64,000 nt of DNA from Pelagibacteraceae bacterium AG-430-F16 (GTDB lineage: Bacteria; Pseudomonadota; Alphaproteobacteria; Pelagibacterales; Pelagibacteraceae), in the NCBI GenBank assembly GCA_003213015.1, contig QCOG01000003.1:165305-229304 (forward strand), in the 5' to 3' direction. The translations under genes and the position numbers were made by a program. Numbering within the stretch: position 1 is the stretch's first letter; each line of letters starts with the position of its first letter. Below, piece by piece: positions 26,269-35,544 of the stretch. A model generated the notes under the pieces. It searched no databases, was not told the DNA's origin, and was given only the letters and a program-made list of their open reading frames with translations.

Positions 26269-27123
26269 GTGGAAATTGTAACAAAAATAGCACCGATAAC
26301 ACTTGCATTAATAATGCTTGGTTTAGGATTAGGTTTAAAACTTGAAGATTTTACAAGAGTATTGAAAACACCTAAAGATTTTATTGTTGGTTTTGTTTCA
26401 CAATTAATAATTCTTCCAATCGTTGCTTACTTACTTATTATAATTTTAAAAACACCTCCTGAAATTGCAATTGGAGTAATGATTATTGCAGCAGCACCAG
26501 GAGGAGTTACTTCAAACATTATGACAAAATTTGCTGACGGAGATGTAGCATTATCAATTTCTTTAACAGCTATAATAAGTTTAATAAGTATTATTACAGT
26601 TCCTTTTATAATTTTTACATCTGCTGATTTGTTTGGAATTACCAATATTGCAGAAAACATATCAATGATTGGTATCGCATTTAAAATGTTTTTAGTTGTT
26701 ACCGTGCCAGTTATATTAGGAATGATAATAAGAAAGTTTGCAGAAAGTTTTGTGGCTTCAAAAGTAGAAATATTTAATAAACTTAACATTGTATTGTTTG
26801 TTGTTTTTTTCTTTGCTGCGTTTTACGAAGAAAGAGAAAACTTGATAAATTTATTAAAACAAGCAGGCCTAATTACCTTAGTCTTAAATGTTACAATGAT
26901 GATCATTGCATATTATCTAGGTAAAATTTTTGCATCTGGAGTTAAGCAACTTAAATGTATTGCTTTAGAGTGTGGTTTGCAAAATGGAACTTTGGCACTG
27001 TTTGTTTCTACACAAATATTTGGATCTGATATATTATATGCAATACCCACTGGTGCTTATGCACTTATAATGTATATAACTGGATTTACTTTTGTATTTT
27101 TATTAAGACGAAGCACTAATTAA
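26269..27123 (+). CDS. Bile acid:sodium symporter (BASS)-family transporter
   Basis: A 284-residue inner-membrane carrier with about nine to ten TM helices. Family signatures: LIMLGLGLGLKLEDFTRVLKTPKDFIVGF, PGGVTSNIMTKFADGDVALSISLTAI and ECGLQNGTLALFV. Bacterial BASS proteins move organic anions with sodium. The first possible start is a GTG at 26269, preceded by an in-frame TAA and fitting the family N-terminus. It is divergent from the Pta-like gene and its 3' end overlaps the convergent Ldh-family gene by 21 bp. Substrate unknown. Confidence 0.9.
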   Translation: MEIVTKIAPITLALIMLGLGLGLKLEDFTRVLKTPKDFIVGFVSQLIILPIVAYLLIIILKTPPEIAIGVMIIAAAPGGVTSNIMTKFADGDVALSISLTAIISLISIITVPFIIFTSADLFGITNIAENISMIGIAFKMFLVVTVPVILGMIIRKFAESFVASKVEIFNKLNIVLFVVFFFAAFYEERENLINLLKQAGLITLVLNVTMMIIAYYLGKIFASGVKQLKCIALECGLQNGTLALFVSTQIFGSDILYAIPTGAYALIMYITGFTFVFLLRRSTN

Positions 27124-28122
27124 TTTTTCTAAATCTTTCTCTATTTCTCTTGGTAAATTAATTTTCTTTTTAGAGTTTTTTAAAAATCTTTTAGCTTTAT
27201 TTTCTCCAGGATAGGAAATTGAGGCAAAACCTTTGGCACGTGGAAGTTTTTTAATAATCCTAATATTTTCTTTTATTCTTTTGATATAATTTTTTCCAAT
27301 AAAAATATTAGGTTTAATAGCTAAGAATAAATGTCCAACATTTTGGGGTCCTCTAAAATCATCAAATGGGTCTCTAACCTTTCCGCCGTGAGCAGCCCCT
27401 GTAATAACTCCACTTAAAATATCTACCATCCATGCTAGTCCTGATCCTCTAAAGCCTGCAATAGGAAGCTGAACTCCCTTTAAAGCTTTTTTAGCATCTG
27501 TGGTGGGGTTGCCATTTTTATCTAGTGCAACACCAGCTGGAATTTTTTTACCAAGTCGGGCAGCAACTCTTATTATACCTCTGTTAATCATTGAAACAGA
27601 TGAGTCTAAAATAAATGGCACCTTTCCTCCTGACGGTGTTCCGAAACAAATTGGATTAGTTCCAAATAAAGTTTTTTTCGCCCCAAAAGGTGCGATTGCA
27701 GGAGGGGCATTAGTAAAACACCAAACCATTAAATTTTTTTTAACAGCTTGTTCGACGTAATAACCTGATAAACCGTAATGACCCGAATTTTTTACAGCGA
27801 CTAATCCAATGCCCGTTTTTTTGGTATTTTTAATTAAAGTTTTAATAGCTGTATCTGCAGCGACAAATCCGATTGAATTATTTGCATCAATAAATGAAAT
27901 TGAATTGGATATTTTTTTAATCTTGATTTTTGGTTTTGGATTAATAACTTTTTTTTTAATTCTTTCACAATACATCTTGAGCCTTGATACTCCATGACCA
28001 TATGCACCGACATATTCAGCATTAATTAAAGCATTAGCACTTATTGATGCATGAGAAAGACTTAGTCCTTTTTTCTTTAAAATTTGGATAACAATTTTTT
28101 TTAGTTTTTTTCCATCAACCAT
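27103..28122 (-). CDS. Ldh-family (malate/L-lactate/sulfolactate) dehydrogenase
   Basis: NAD(P)-dependent 2-hydroxyacid oxidoreductase of the YlbC/ComC family, 339 residues, unrelated to Rossmann lactate dehydrogenases. Seen: ALINAEYVGAYGHGVSRL with the catalytic His, VAVKNSGHYGLSGYYVEQA, TNAPPAIAPFGAKKTLFGTNP and PIAGFRGSGLAWMVDILSGVITGAAHG. Family members oxidise malate, ureidoglycolate, Delta1-piperideine or sulfolactate (ComC/SlcC). It overlaps the upstream PQQ dehydrogenase gene by 22 bp and ends the tau-type operon, so a sulfonate substrate is possible but unproven. Confidence 0.88.
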   Translation of the reverse strand: MVDGKKLKKIVIQILKKKGLSLSHASISANALINAEYVGAYGHGVSRLKMYCERIKKKVINPKPKIKIKKISNSISFIDANNSIGFVAADTAIKTLIKNTKKTGIGLVAVKNSGHYGLSGYYVEQAVKKNLMVWCFTNAPPAIAPFGAKKTLFGTNPICFGTPSGGKVPFILDSSVSMINRGIIRVAARLGKKIPAGVALDKNGNPTTDAKKALKGVQLPIAGFRGSGLAWMVDILSGVITGAAHGGKVRDPFDDFRGPQNVGHLFLAIKPNIFIGKNYIKRIKENIRIIKKLPRAKGFASISYPGENKAKRFLKNSKKKINLPREIEKDLEKLISASS

Positions 28123-29162
28123 AGACCGTCCTGACCAAGGAAATAAATTTTTCCACTGACGGGATGAACCTGAATATCTCTAATTCTTCCAATTTGATTT
28201 TGAAATACAATTTCTTCTTGCACATTTTTTGTGTTAGAGAAATCAAGCTTTCTTAAAGACATATCTTTCAAAGATGTAACTAATGCTTGACCACTCCATT
28301 CTTTAAATTCATTACCTTTATAAATTGTTATTGCACTTGTTGCAATTGAAGGAACCCAATATTTAATAGCTTTTGTGTAACCAGGCATCCATTTTGGTCC
28401 TATCTTAGTTCCACTGTAATTTGTTCCACCCCAACCTAATATTTTCCACCCATAATTTTCACCCTTTTTGATTTCTCCAAACCAATCTCCGCCTTTTGCA
28501 CCATGATTGCTTGCATAAACTTTTTTATCAAAAGGTGATACTGTTAAGCCCTGTGGGTTTCTTACGCCAATTTGAAATATTTCTGGTAACCAATCTTTTT
28601 TATCAATAAATCTCGGATTATCTTTTGGAATATTTCCATCTAATTTAATTCTTATAATACTACCAGGATGCTGTGTTGGATCTTGCGCTATCATTCCTTG
28701 TCCTCTTTCACCAACGGATGCAAAAAGAAATTCATCTTTAATTGCTAGTCTAGAACCAAAATGATATCCTGATTTAATAGGGGGTTGAGCAACAAATATA
28801 TTGTCGAATTTTAATTCACCTCTATCTAAATTTGCTCTTGCAATAGAAGTTGTAGATTTAAATTTTCCGTGATCCTCTGAGTAGCTAACAAAAACAATAT
28901 CATCTTTATATAAAATATCTAACAAACCTCCTTGACCATCCTCTAATATTTTAAGATTATGAGTTACTTCAGAAACATTTCCAGCGCTCAGTTCTATTAA
29001 TTTAATTTTTCCTGACTTCTCAGTAATCAATAACTCTTTATCAGATATGAAAGTTGAGCCCCAAGGAGCATCTAAATCTGCAATTTTATTTATTTTTAAT
29101 TCTGTTGCTTCAGCTGATGCTGCAAATATGAATAAAAATAGAATTAACCTTTTCCACGCCAT
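28101..29162 (-). CDS. PQQ-dependent soluble sugar (aldose) dehydrogenase
   Basis: Periplasmic beta-propeller enzyme of 353 residues with signal peptide (LILFLFIFAASAEA). Motifs of the GSDH/Asd family: LDAPWGSTFISDKELLITEK, QGGLLDILY, GSIIRIKLDGNIPKDNPR, IGVRNPQGLTV, SNHGAKGGDWFGEIKKGENYGW and IRDIQVHPVSGKIYFL. It oxidises aldoses or related alcohols, passing electrons to the periplasmic chain. It overlaps the ABC permease gene upstream by 19 bp and the Ldh gene downstream by 22 bp. No PQQ synthesis genes are in the window. Confidence 0.9.
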   Translation of the reverse strand: MAWKRLILFLFIFAASAEATELKINKIADLDAPWGSTFISDKELLITEKSGKIKLIELSAGNVSEVTHNLKILEDGQGGLLDILYKDDIVFVSYSEDHGKFKSTTSIARANLDRGELKFDNIFVAQPPIKSGYHFGSRLAIKDEFLFASVGERGQGMIAQDPTQHPGSIIRIKLDGNIPKDNPRFIDKKDWLPEIFQIGVRNPQGLTVSPFDKKVYASNHGAKGGDWFGEIKKGENYGWKILGWGGTNYSGTKIGPKWMPGYTKAIKYWVPSIATSAITIYKGNEFKEWSGQALVTSLKDMSLRKLDFSNTKNVQEEIVFQNQIGRIRDIQVHPVSGKIYFLGQDGLWLMEKN

Positions 29163-31069
29163 GGAATAGTTTTATCTATTATTTTTCTTAATGTAACGTC
29201 GAATAATAGTCCCAGCATACCCATAATGAAAATAGTTATCCAAATAACTTCATATTGGAAATATTTTTTTGCGACATTTTCAACAAATCCAATTCCTGTA
29301 GTACCTGCTAAAAACTCAGCTGCAACAAGTGTTCCCCAACACATTCCAACCGCTACTCTAATTCCTGTGAGAATTTCAGGCAAAGAGTTAGGGAAGATTA
29401 CGTATCTTAATATTTGTTTTTTAGATGCACCAAGTGAGTGAGCTGCATGAATTTTAGAAAGTTGAGTTCCAGATGCACCAGCTCGTGCAGAAATAATCAT
29501 GATTGATAATGAGACCATAAATAATAAAAACACTTTTCCAGTGTTATCGATACCTAAAACTGAAATGATTAAAGGCGCCCATGCTAATGGAGGCACAGGT
29601 CTGTAAAGTTCAATTAATGGATCGAAAAAACCTTTAGCAAATCTATTTAAACCCATAAATAATCCAAGTGGAACTCCAATTAAAATTCCAAAGATAAGTC
29701 CTAAAAATACTCTTAAAAACGAATCCCAAATATGCCCGTAGGGAACTGGAATTTTAAATAATTTAAAATCTCCTGTAACAACTTTAAGTACACTTCCTTT
29801 AAAGTTTTGCTCAACTACACCATCTTTAGTATGAGTAGGGTATTCCCCAGGAAGAATATCTGCAATCCAATCTGGTAAAATAAATCCAATTATTTTACTT
29901 ACATCCATCATATCAATCCAAAGTAGGGGTATATTTTTGTAACCAACGCTTGGTTTTGACATTAAGATAAATTTATTAAGAGTATCTGATGGTTTGGGCA
30001 ACCATCTTCCAGAACCCTGTTCAGAACAACTCGTTCCGCTTGATACAATTGTCCCTGCAGGAAATAAAAACATATCTACAAATCTTAATCCACCTTGTTC
30101 AGACTTTTGAACATTGTCGAATTCAACAATTGCCTTTTGCATTTCATTTAGTGCATTAGGCGGGTAAATACTTGCAAACTCTATTCTTCTAGCAATTTTT
30201 ACAATATTTTTTGCAAAGGTAGATGCTACTTCCTCTGTATCGTCTAAGTTACCCCTGTATTCTTTGATTTTGTCTTTTAAAGCTTTAATAGAATTTTTGA
30301 ATTGTAGATTATGATTTCTTAATTTAAAGAATTTATCATTTATAATCTCAAGTTCTTTTGCAGCAGCATCAAATTTAAGGCCTTTATTAGTAGCTGGGAC
30401 TAAAGGTACTTCAATTGTATCTTCAATTGAACCTGTACCAGATTGAATTTTTGTAATACCCCAACCACCTTCTTCAGATACTGCTCTTAGTCTTTCATTT
30501 TTTTGCTCATCATTTTCAAATGGGTAATTATTCTTTTTAAAGTTTGACGTTAAAAGTCTTATTTCTTCAGTCATCTCTTTAATCTGAATTTTTGTATCTG
30601 TTTCCATTAAATTTTCGTTTGTTAGTAATGGAATTAACTTTCTTGTCTCGTTGATAAATCCAATTAAAGTTGTTTTCTGTGGACTACTTAAGTTTGGAGA
30701 GCTTTGTATTTCATTAGTGATTATTTGAAGGTTTTTATTTTCAATTTTTATTATTGATGTACTTTTAAATTCTCTCTCCTCTATAGGAAATTGATATTTT
30801 AAACCTAAAAGAGATTCATTTACCTTAGCAACTTGGCATAATTCATTAGCAGATTTAGGATAAAATCCTTTCGCTATATCCCAAGAATAATATAACCAAA
30901 TTAATAATATTGCACTGCTTCCAACAATAATCCAATGCGTTCCACCTTTAGCTCTCTCGGGGTTACCAAATACAGCATCAACTTTTTCTGTTCGAATTAA
31001 TCTTCTTCCGTAAAGAATACATCCAACAATCGATACAAGGATTAAAATTGTTATAAATTGGGTAAACAT
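29144..31069 (-). CDS. NitT/TauT-type ABC transporter permease with long N-terminal domain
   Basis: Inner-membrane permease, 641 residues, more than twice the usual length of TauC/SsuC. Residues 1-70 hold two TM helices, about 75-330 a large soluble, partly coiled-coil region (presumably periplasmic), and 440-635 the permease core with the EAA-type loop HAAHSLGASKKQILRYVIFPNSLPEILTGIRVAVGMCWGTLVAAEF. The final gene order tauA-tauB-this-PQQ-Ldh suggests uptake coupled to oxidation. Substrate: taurine or a similar small sulfonate or acid, by family only. Confidence 0.88.
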   Translation of the reverse strand: MFTQFITILILVSIVGCILYGRRLIRTEKVDAVFGNPERAKGGTHWIIVGSSAILLIWLYYSWDIAKGFYPKSANELCQVAKVNESLLGLKYQFPIEEREFKSTSIIKIENKNLQIITNEIQSSPNLSSPQKTTLIGFINETRKLIPLLTNENLMETDTKIQIKEMTEEIRLLTSNFKKNNYPFENDEQKNERLRAVSEEGGWGITKIQSGTGSIEDTIEVPLVPATNKGLKFDAAAKELEIINDKFFKLRNHNLQFKNSIKALKDKIKEYRGNLDDTEEVASTFAKNIVKIARRIEFASIYPPNALNEMQKAIVEFDNVQKSEQGGLRFVDMFLFPAGTIVSSGTSCSEQGSGRWLPKPSDTLNKFILMSKPSVGYKNIPLLWIDMMDVSKIIGFILPDWIADILPGEYPTHTKDGVVEQNFKGSVLKVVTGDFKLFKIPVPYGHIWDSFLRVFLGLIFGILIGVPLGLFMGLNRFAKGFFDPLIELYRPVPPLAWAPLIISVLGIDNTGKVFLLFMVSLSIMIISARAGASGTQLSKIHAAHSLGASKKQILRYVIFPNSLPEILTGIRVAVGMCWGTLVAAEFLAGTTGIGFVENVAKKYFQYEVIWITIFIMGMLGLLFDVTLRKIIDKTIPWRGKG

Positions 31070-31867
31070 TTAATTATCTTTCCCCATTATTTCTTCTTCC
31101 ATATTCCATATCATGGACAGTATTTCTTCTCGTTTTGATGAAAATTCTTTATTTTTTTTAATTTCTCTTAAGTCTTCTTTTAATCCCATTTCTGCAAATG
31201 GAAGTTTATATTCTTTATGAATTCTACCTGGTCTTGGCGCCATCACATATAATCTTTCACCCAATAGCAAAGCTTCTTCAACAGAGTGAGTTATTAAGAT
31301 AATTGTTTTTCCAGTTTCTTTCCAAATTTTTAAAACAAGTGATTGCATTTTTTCTCTAGTTAAAGCATCTAATGCACCCAAAGGTTCGTCCATTAAAATT
31401 AAATCAGGATCATTAATCAAACATCTGGCAAGCGCTACTCGTTGCTGCATACCTCCAGATAATTGATAAGTAGGAGTATTTCCGAAACCTTTTAGACCAA
31501 CTATTTCTAACCACTCATCAACTTTTTTTTGAGTTTCAGCTAAATCTTTTTTCTTCATTCTTAATCCAAAGTTGACATTTTCTGAAACCGTTAACCACTC
31601 AAATAAAGCGCCTTGTTGAAAAACCATTCCTCTATCAACCCCGGGACCATTGATTTCATTTGAACCTAAAGTAATTGTTCCAGATGTAGGTCTAATAAAA
31701 CCAGCAGCAATATTTAGTAAAGTTGTTTTTCCACATCCTGATGGACCAAGAACTGTTAACAACTCACCTTTTTTGATTATGAAATTTAAATCTTTTAATG
31801 CGTGAACAGTCTCTCCTTTAGGAGATTTAAAGATCATATTTAGATTTTGAGAAACTAAATCACTCAT
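31070..31867 (-). CDS. tauB: NitT/TauT-type ABC transporter ATP-binding protein
   Basis: A 265-residue ATPase: Walker A GPSGCGKTTLLN, Q-loop VFQQGALFEW, signature YQLSGGMQQRVALARCL, Walker B DLILMDEPLGALDALTRE and switch His in LITHSVEEALLLG. It is the TauB/SsuB/NrtD type. Its start lies one base upstream of the permease start region (stop and start nearly abut). A strong hairpin terminator separates it from the binding-protein gene. Confidence 0.93.
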   Translation of the reverse strand: MSDLVSQNLNMIFKSPKGETVHALKDLNFIIKKGELLTVLGPSGCGKTTLLNIAAGFIRPTSGTITLGSNEINGPGVDRGMVFQQGALFEWLTVSENVNFGLRMKKKDLAETQKKVDEWLEIVGLKGFGNTPTYQLSGGMQQRVALARCLINDPDLILMDEPLGALDALTREKMQSLVLKIWKETGKTIILITHSVEEALLLGERLYVMAPRPGRIHKEYKLPFAEMGLKEDLREIKKNKEFSSKREEILSMIWNMEEEIMGKDN

Positions 31868-31893
31868 AACAAGACCTTACATTAAAATTGGTA

Positions 31894-31934
31894 TAAAAAA
31901 AATAGGCACCAATTAAAAAATTGGCGCCTATTTA
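31894..31934 (-). terminator. Intrinsic terminator/attenuator between tauA and tauB
   Basis: The sequences 31900-31914 and 31919-31933 form a 15-bp stem with a 4-base loop. Read as minus-strand RNA, the single mismatch becomes a G-U pair, and the stem is followed by eight T. This is a textbook rho-independent terminator sitting inside the operon, expected to end most transcripts after the binding protein and keep tauB and the permease lower. Confidence 0.85.
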
Positions 31935-31953
31935 ATTCTATTTGACCTTATGA

Positions 31954-32895
31954 TTATAAAGGTAAGAAACTAGTGTCTACGTTTCCTCTTGGTGTTCCCA
32001 TTCCTTTTAAGAATGCATCAAGATTTCCTTTAGTCATAGATTGCTTAGTCTCTGCTGGTGTTAAAAATTTGAAACCACTTAAAGTTTCTTTCATATCACC
32101 AACTTTCATTTCAGAAGCTTTAGACATTGAATTCATGTCACTTTTGCCAGATCTATACCTGTCGTTAGCCTCGTGAGTTACTTCAATGAAAGTTCTTAGC
32201 ATTTCAGGATTTTCCTTCATGAACTTAGTAGTTACTGAAGTTATATCTATCCCTAAGATACCAGCGTCTCTTGCTTCTTGAACTGTAAGTAATCTTGTTC
32301 CTACAGCTGTTGCAGCTTTAATTGAATTACCACCGAATAAACATGACATTACAACATCACCGCTTACTAATGCAGCAGCACCTTCTTCAGGGTCCATTTG
32401 AATGATATCCATTTTTTTTCTGTCTGCGCCAACAACTTTCATACTTTCGTCGAAAACGTATTCAGCCATTGTTCCTAGTGGTACAGCAACTTTTTTACCT
32501 TCAAGTTCAGTAGCATTAGCTTTTGTAATACCTGAAGCATTTGAAGTTACACAAGTTGTTCCACCCATTCCATATTCCATAGCTATATCTACAAGCTTGA
32601 TAGGTGCTTTAGATTTAACTGCGTTAATAAAAGGTACTAATCCTTGTGAGTAAGAAATGTCAATGTCTCCCGCTAACATAGCGTCAGTCATTGCTCCACC
32701 GTTTGTGAAATTTGTCCATTTAACTGGCACCCCTAAAGCTTTTGCAAAGTTTTTCTTTTGCATATCTTCAAGGTTTGGACTAGGCCATTCTAAAAAGTAA
32801 GCAACTCTAACTTCTTTTGCAGCTGAATTAGCAACTGAAATAGTTAAGTTAAGAGCTAGTATACTTCCAAGAATAAAACTTAGTATTTTTCTCAT
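31954..32895 (-). CDS. tauA: NitT/TauT-type ABC transporter substrate-binding protein
   Basis: Periplasmic binding protein of 313 residues with signal peptide (ILGSILALNLTISVANSA). TauA-type landmarks: VRVAYFLEWPSPNLEDMQ, FTNGGAMTDAMLAGDIDISYSQGLVPFINAV, MEYGMGGTTCVTSN, LEGKKVAVPLGTMAEYVFDESM. These match SAR11-type taurine binding proteins; other small sulfonates or amines remain possible. A strong ribosome site (aaggagagg) precedes the ATG. It is divergent from the omega-aminotransferase operon. Confidence 0.9.
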   Translation of the reverse strand: MRKILSFILGSILALNLTISVANSAAKEVRVAYFLEWPSPNLEDMQKKNFAKALGVPVKWTNFTNGGAMTDAMLAGDIDISYSQGLVPFINAVKSKAPIKLVDIAMEYGMGGTTCVTSNASGITKANATELEGKKVAVPLGTMAEYVFDESMKVVGADRKKMDIIQMDPEEGAAALVSGDVVMSCLFGGNSIKAATAVGTRLLTVQEARDAGILGIDITSVTTKFMKENPEMLRTFIEVTHEANDRYRSGKSDMNSMSKASEMKVGDMKETLSGFKFLTPAETKQSMTKGNLDAFLKGMGTPRGNVDTSFLPL

Positions 32896-32961
32896 TTATT
32901 CCTCTCCTTAATTAAATTTATAACCAGTATTTAAGTTGAAAAAAGAACCAATGTAAATGGG

Positions 32962-32973
32962 GTTGTTAACAAC
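32962..32973. promoter_or_regulatory. Palindromic candidate operator gttgttaacaac
   Basis: A perfect 12-bp palindrome (gttgttaacaac) stands in the 183-bp divergent region between tauA and the aminotransferase gene, about 66 bp from the tauA start and 105 bp from the other. Position and symmetry suit a shared regulator site. No binding protein can be named. Confidence 0.4.
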
Positions 32974-33015
32974 AATGAGTGTCAAAATAGACTATTCAAT
33001 TTTTGGTTGTATGTG

Positions 33016-33021
33016 TATAAT
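33016..33021 (+). promoter_or_regulatory. Candidate -10 box for the aminotransferase operon
   Basis: A perfect tataat 58 bp before the ATG at 33079. The -35 region (around 32993) is poor. It lies 43 bp downstream of the gttgttaacaac palindrome. Confidence 0.35.
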
Positions 33022-33078
33022 AGATTTTTATAGTTAATTAATATTAATTAGTCTAAATATATAGTTATTAGATAATTT

Positions 33079-34419
33079 ATGAGTCAAAAACCCTCAATTC
33101 CAAATTCTCTTAACGAACATTGGATGCCGTTTACATCCAATAAAGATTTTAAAGAGAGACCAAGATTAATTACTGAAGCAAAAGGTGTTTATTTAAAAAA
33201 CCATGAGGGAAATACTCAAATTGATGCAAGCTCTGGACTTTTTTGTAATCCACTTGGTCATGGTCGAATGGAAATTATTGATGCAATTACAAATCAATTA
33301 AAAACATTGGATTATGCTCAACCTTTTCAACAAGGCTTTGGTGGATCTTTTGAATTAGCAACGAGAATTTCAAAACATACTCCAGGAAACTTAAATAGAA
33401 TTTTTTATACAATTTGTGGATCTACTGCTGTAGAGACTGCAATAAAAATTAGTGTAGCGTATCACAAAGCAAGAGGTGAAGGTCAAAGATTTAGATTTGT
33501 TGGAAGAGAAAGAGCTTACCATGGTATGAATATTGGAGCCACTTCCGTTGGCGGTATGATTAATAACGTTAAAGCATATGCAAGTGTGTTGATGCCAGGT
33601 GTAGTTCACATGAGACATACCCACTTAGACGAACATAAATTTGTATCTGGTCAACCAGAAACAGGTGCAGAAATTGCAAATGACTTAGAAAGAATTTGTA
33701 CAAACTTTGGCGCTGAAAATATTGCAGCATGTATTGTTGAACCAATTGCAGGTTCGACAGGAACACTAGTTCCACCAGTTGGATATTTACAAAGATTAAG
33801 AGAACTTTGTGACAAACATAATATTCTTTTAATTTTTGATGAAGTAATAACTGGATGGGGTAGAACAGGTTCTGCTTTTGGCGCACAGGAGTTTGGTGTT
33901 ACTCCAGATATTATGACGATGGCAAAAGCTACAACTAATGGAATTGTTCCATTTGGTGTTGTTGCTTGCAAAGAAGAAATTTATGATGCAGTCATGGATG
34001 CATCACCCAAAGGATCTGTAGAATTATTTCATGGATATACTTATTCAGGAATTCCTATATCTGTAGCTGCTGCTTTAGCTGTTCAGGATATTTTTGAAAA
34101 AGAAGATATTTTTAAAAGAGCAAAAGAATTAGCTCCTTACTTCCAAGAAGGTTTATTTTCATTAAAAGATATTGATGTTGTAGAAAACATAAGAGGATAT
34201 GGAATGATGGGTGGAATAGATATTAAAATGGATGGAAAACCTGGTAAAGCGGGGCTTGCAACTTTCAAACATTGTTATGATGCTGGAGTTAATTTCAAAG
34301 CGACTGGTGATGCACTTATTATTGCACCTATGTTTATATGTGAGAAAAAACATATTGATGAAATAATAGAAAAATTAAGAACTGGAATTACTAACTATAG
34401 TAAAAGTAAAAAGAATTAA
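33079..34419 (+). CDS. Class III omega-aminotransferase (beta-alanine/taurine:pyruvate type)
   Basis: PLP fold-type I transaminase, 446 residues. LNEHWMPFTSNKDFKERPRLI matches beta-alanine:pyruvate transaminases. Further motifs: FYTICGSTAVETAIKI, the YHGMNIGATSVGG loop, AACIVEPIAGSTGTLVPP, the class III signature LLIFDEVITGWGRTGSAFGAQ and the PLP-lysine segment MTMAKATTNG. It would transfer the amino group of taurine, hypotaurine or beta-alanine to pyruvate, making alanine. The following alanine dehydrogenase gene (8 bp away) would regenerate pyruvate, as in taurine degradation. Confidence 0.9.
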   Translation: MSQKPSIPNSLNEHWMPFTSNKDFKERPRLITEAKGVYLKNHEGNTQIDASSGLFCNPLGHGRMEIIDAITNQLKTLDYAQPFQQGFGGSFELATRISKHTPGNLNRIFYTICGSTAVETAIKISVAYHKARGEGQRFRFVGRERAYHGMNIGATSVGGMINNVKAYASVLMPGVVHMRHTHLDEHKFVSGQPETGAEIANDLERICTNFGAENIAACIVEPIAGSTGTLVPPVGYLQRLRELCDKHNILLIFDEVITGWGRTGSAFGAQEFGVTPDIMTMAKATTNGIVPFGVVACKEEIYDAVMDASPKGSVELFHGYTYSGIPISVAAALAVQDIFEKEDIFKRAKELAPYFQEGLFSLKDIDVVENIRGYGMMGGIDIKMDGKPGKAGLATFKHCYDAGVNFKATGDALIIAPMFICEKKHIDEIIEKLRTGITNYSKSKKN

Positions 34420-34427
34420 TTTTCTTT

Positions 34428-35543
34428 ATGAAAATTGGTGTCCCCAAAGAGATAAAACCTCAAGAAACAAGAATTGGTTTAACCCCTGAAAGCGTAAAAG
34501 ATTTAGTATCCAACGGTCATGAGGTCTTAGTAGAGAATAACGGTGGACATGAAGCTGGATTTGAGAATTCACATTATACCTCTGCTGGTGCAAAAATAAT
34601 CGACAAAGCTGAAGATATTTTTAACGACTCTGAAATAATTGTAAAAGTAAAAGAACCTCTTTTAAACGAGGTTAAAATGATAAGAGAAAACCAAATTGTA
34701 TTTACTTATCTGCATCTTGCTGCAGCAAAAGAGCTAACACAAGGATTGATTAATTCTAAAGGTGTTTGTATAGCTTATGAGACTGTCACTGATCAAAATG
34801 GAAGATTACCACTTTTAGCCCCAATGAGTGCCGTAGCTGGAAGAATGTCAGTTCAAGCAGGAGCACATTGTTTAGAAAAAAATCAAAAAGGCAGAGGTTT
34901 ACTTTTAGGTGGAGCCCCAGGTGTTGAGGGAGGAACTGTTGTTATTTTAGGTGGTGGAGTTGTTGGAGAAAACGCAGCTATTATTGCTACCGGTATGCAG
35001 GCAAAAGTCCATATTGTCGATAAATCAGAAAAGAGACTAGAAGAACTAACTAAAAAATTTGGAGATAAAATTATTCCTCAACAATCAGATAATATTGATT
35101 TAAAAAAATTAATCTCTGAGGCAGATCTTTTAGTTGGAGGCGTATTAATACCAGGTGCAGAAGCTCCAAAATTAGTTACAAAAGATATGTTAAAATTAAT
35201 GAAGAGAGGATCTGTTATTGTAGATGTTGCAATTGATCAAGGAGGTTGCGTTGAAACTAGTAAACCAACTACACATGCAAATCCAACTTATATAGTAGAT
35301 GACATAGTTCATTACTGTGTAGCTAACATGCCAGGTGGAGTACCAAGAACATCAACTCTTGCACTAAATAAAGTAACTTTACCCTTTTTGAATAGATTAG
35401 CAAAAGACGGTTATCAGAAAGCTTTAAAAGATGATCCCAACTTTTTAGCAGGCTTAAATGTTTGTAAAGGTAATGTAACTTATAAAGCCGTAGCAGATAC
35501 TTTTGGTCATAAATTTCTTTCTCCTTCAGAAGCATTGAATTAA
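34428..35543 (+). CDS. ald: Alanine dehydrogenase
   Basis: NAD-dependent L-alanine to pyruvate plus ammonia, 371 residues. Seen: the opening MKIGVPKEIKPQETRIGLTP, VKVKEPLLNEVKMI, FTYLHLAAAKELT with catalytic His, SAVAGRMSVQAGAHCLEK, NAD motif VVILGGGVVGENAAIIATGM and DIVHYCVANMPGGVPRTST. Typical length. Between the aminotransferase and the flavoenzyme in one operon it serves as pyruvate regenerator and ammonium releaser. Confidence 0.96.
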   Translation: MKIGVPKEIKPQETRIGLTPESVKDLVSNGHEVLVENNGGHEAGFENSHYTSAGAKIIDKAEDIFNDSEIIVKVKEPLLNEVKMIRENQIVFTYLHLAAAKELTQGLINSKGVCIAYETVTDQNGRLPLLAPMSAVAGRMSVQAGAHCLEKNQKGRGLLLGGAPGVEGGTVVILGGGVVGENAAIIATGMQAKVHIVDKSEKRLEELTKKFGDKIIPQQSDNIDLKKLISEADLLVGGVLIPGAEAPKLVTKDMLKLMKRGSVIVDVAIDQGGCVETSKPTTHANPTYIVDDIVHYCVANMPGGVPRTSTLALNKVTLPFLNRLAKDGYQKALKDDPNFLAGLNVCKGNVTYKAVADTFGHKFLSPSEALN

Positions 35544-35544
35544 A

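Noticed and set aside
25289..26308. Longer version of the Pta-like protein starting at 26308
   Set aside because: The extra 36 residues do not fit the family and would overlap the divergent BASS gene; the ATG at 26200 suits homologues.
33569..33971. Open frames on the minus strand opposite the aminotransferase
   Set aside because: Leucine/glutamine-rich translations produced by the complementary strand of a strongly conserved gene.
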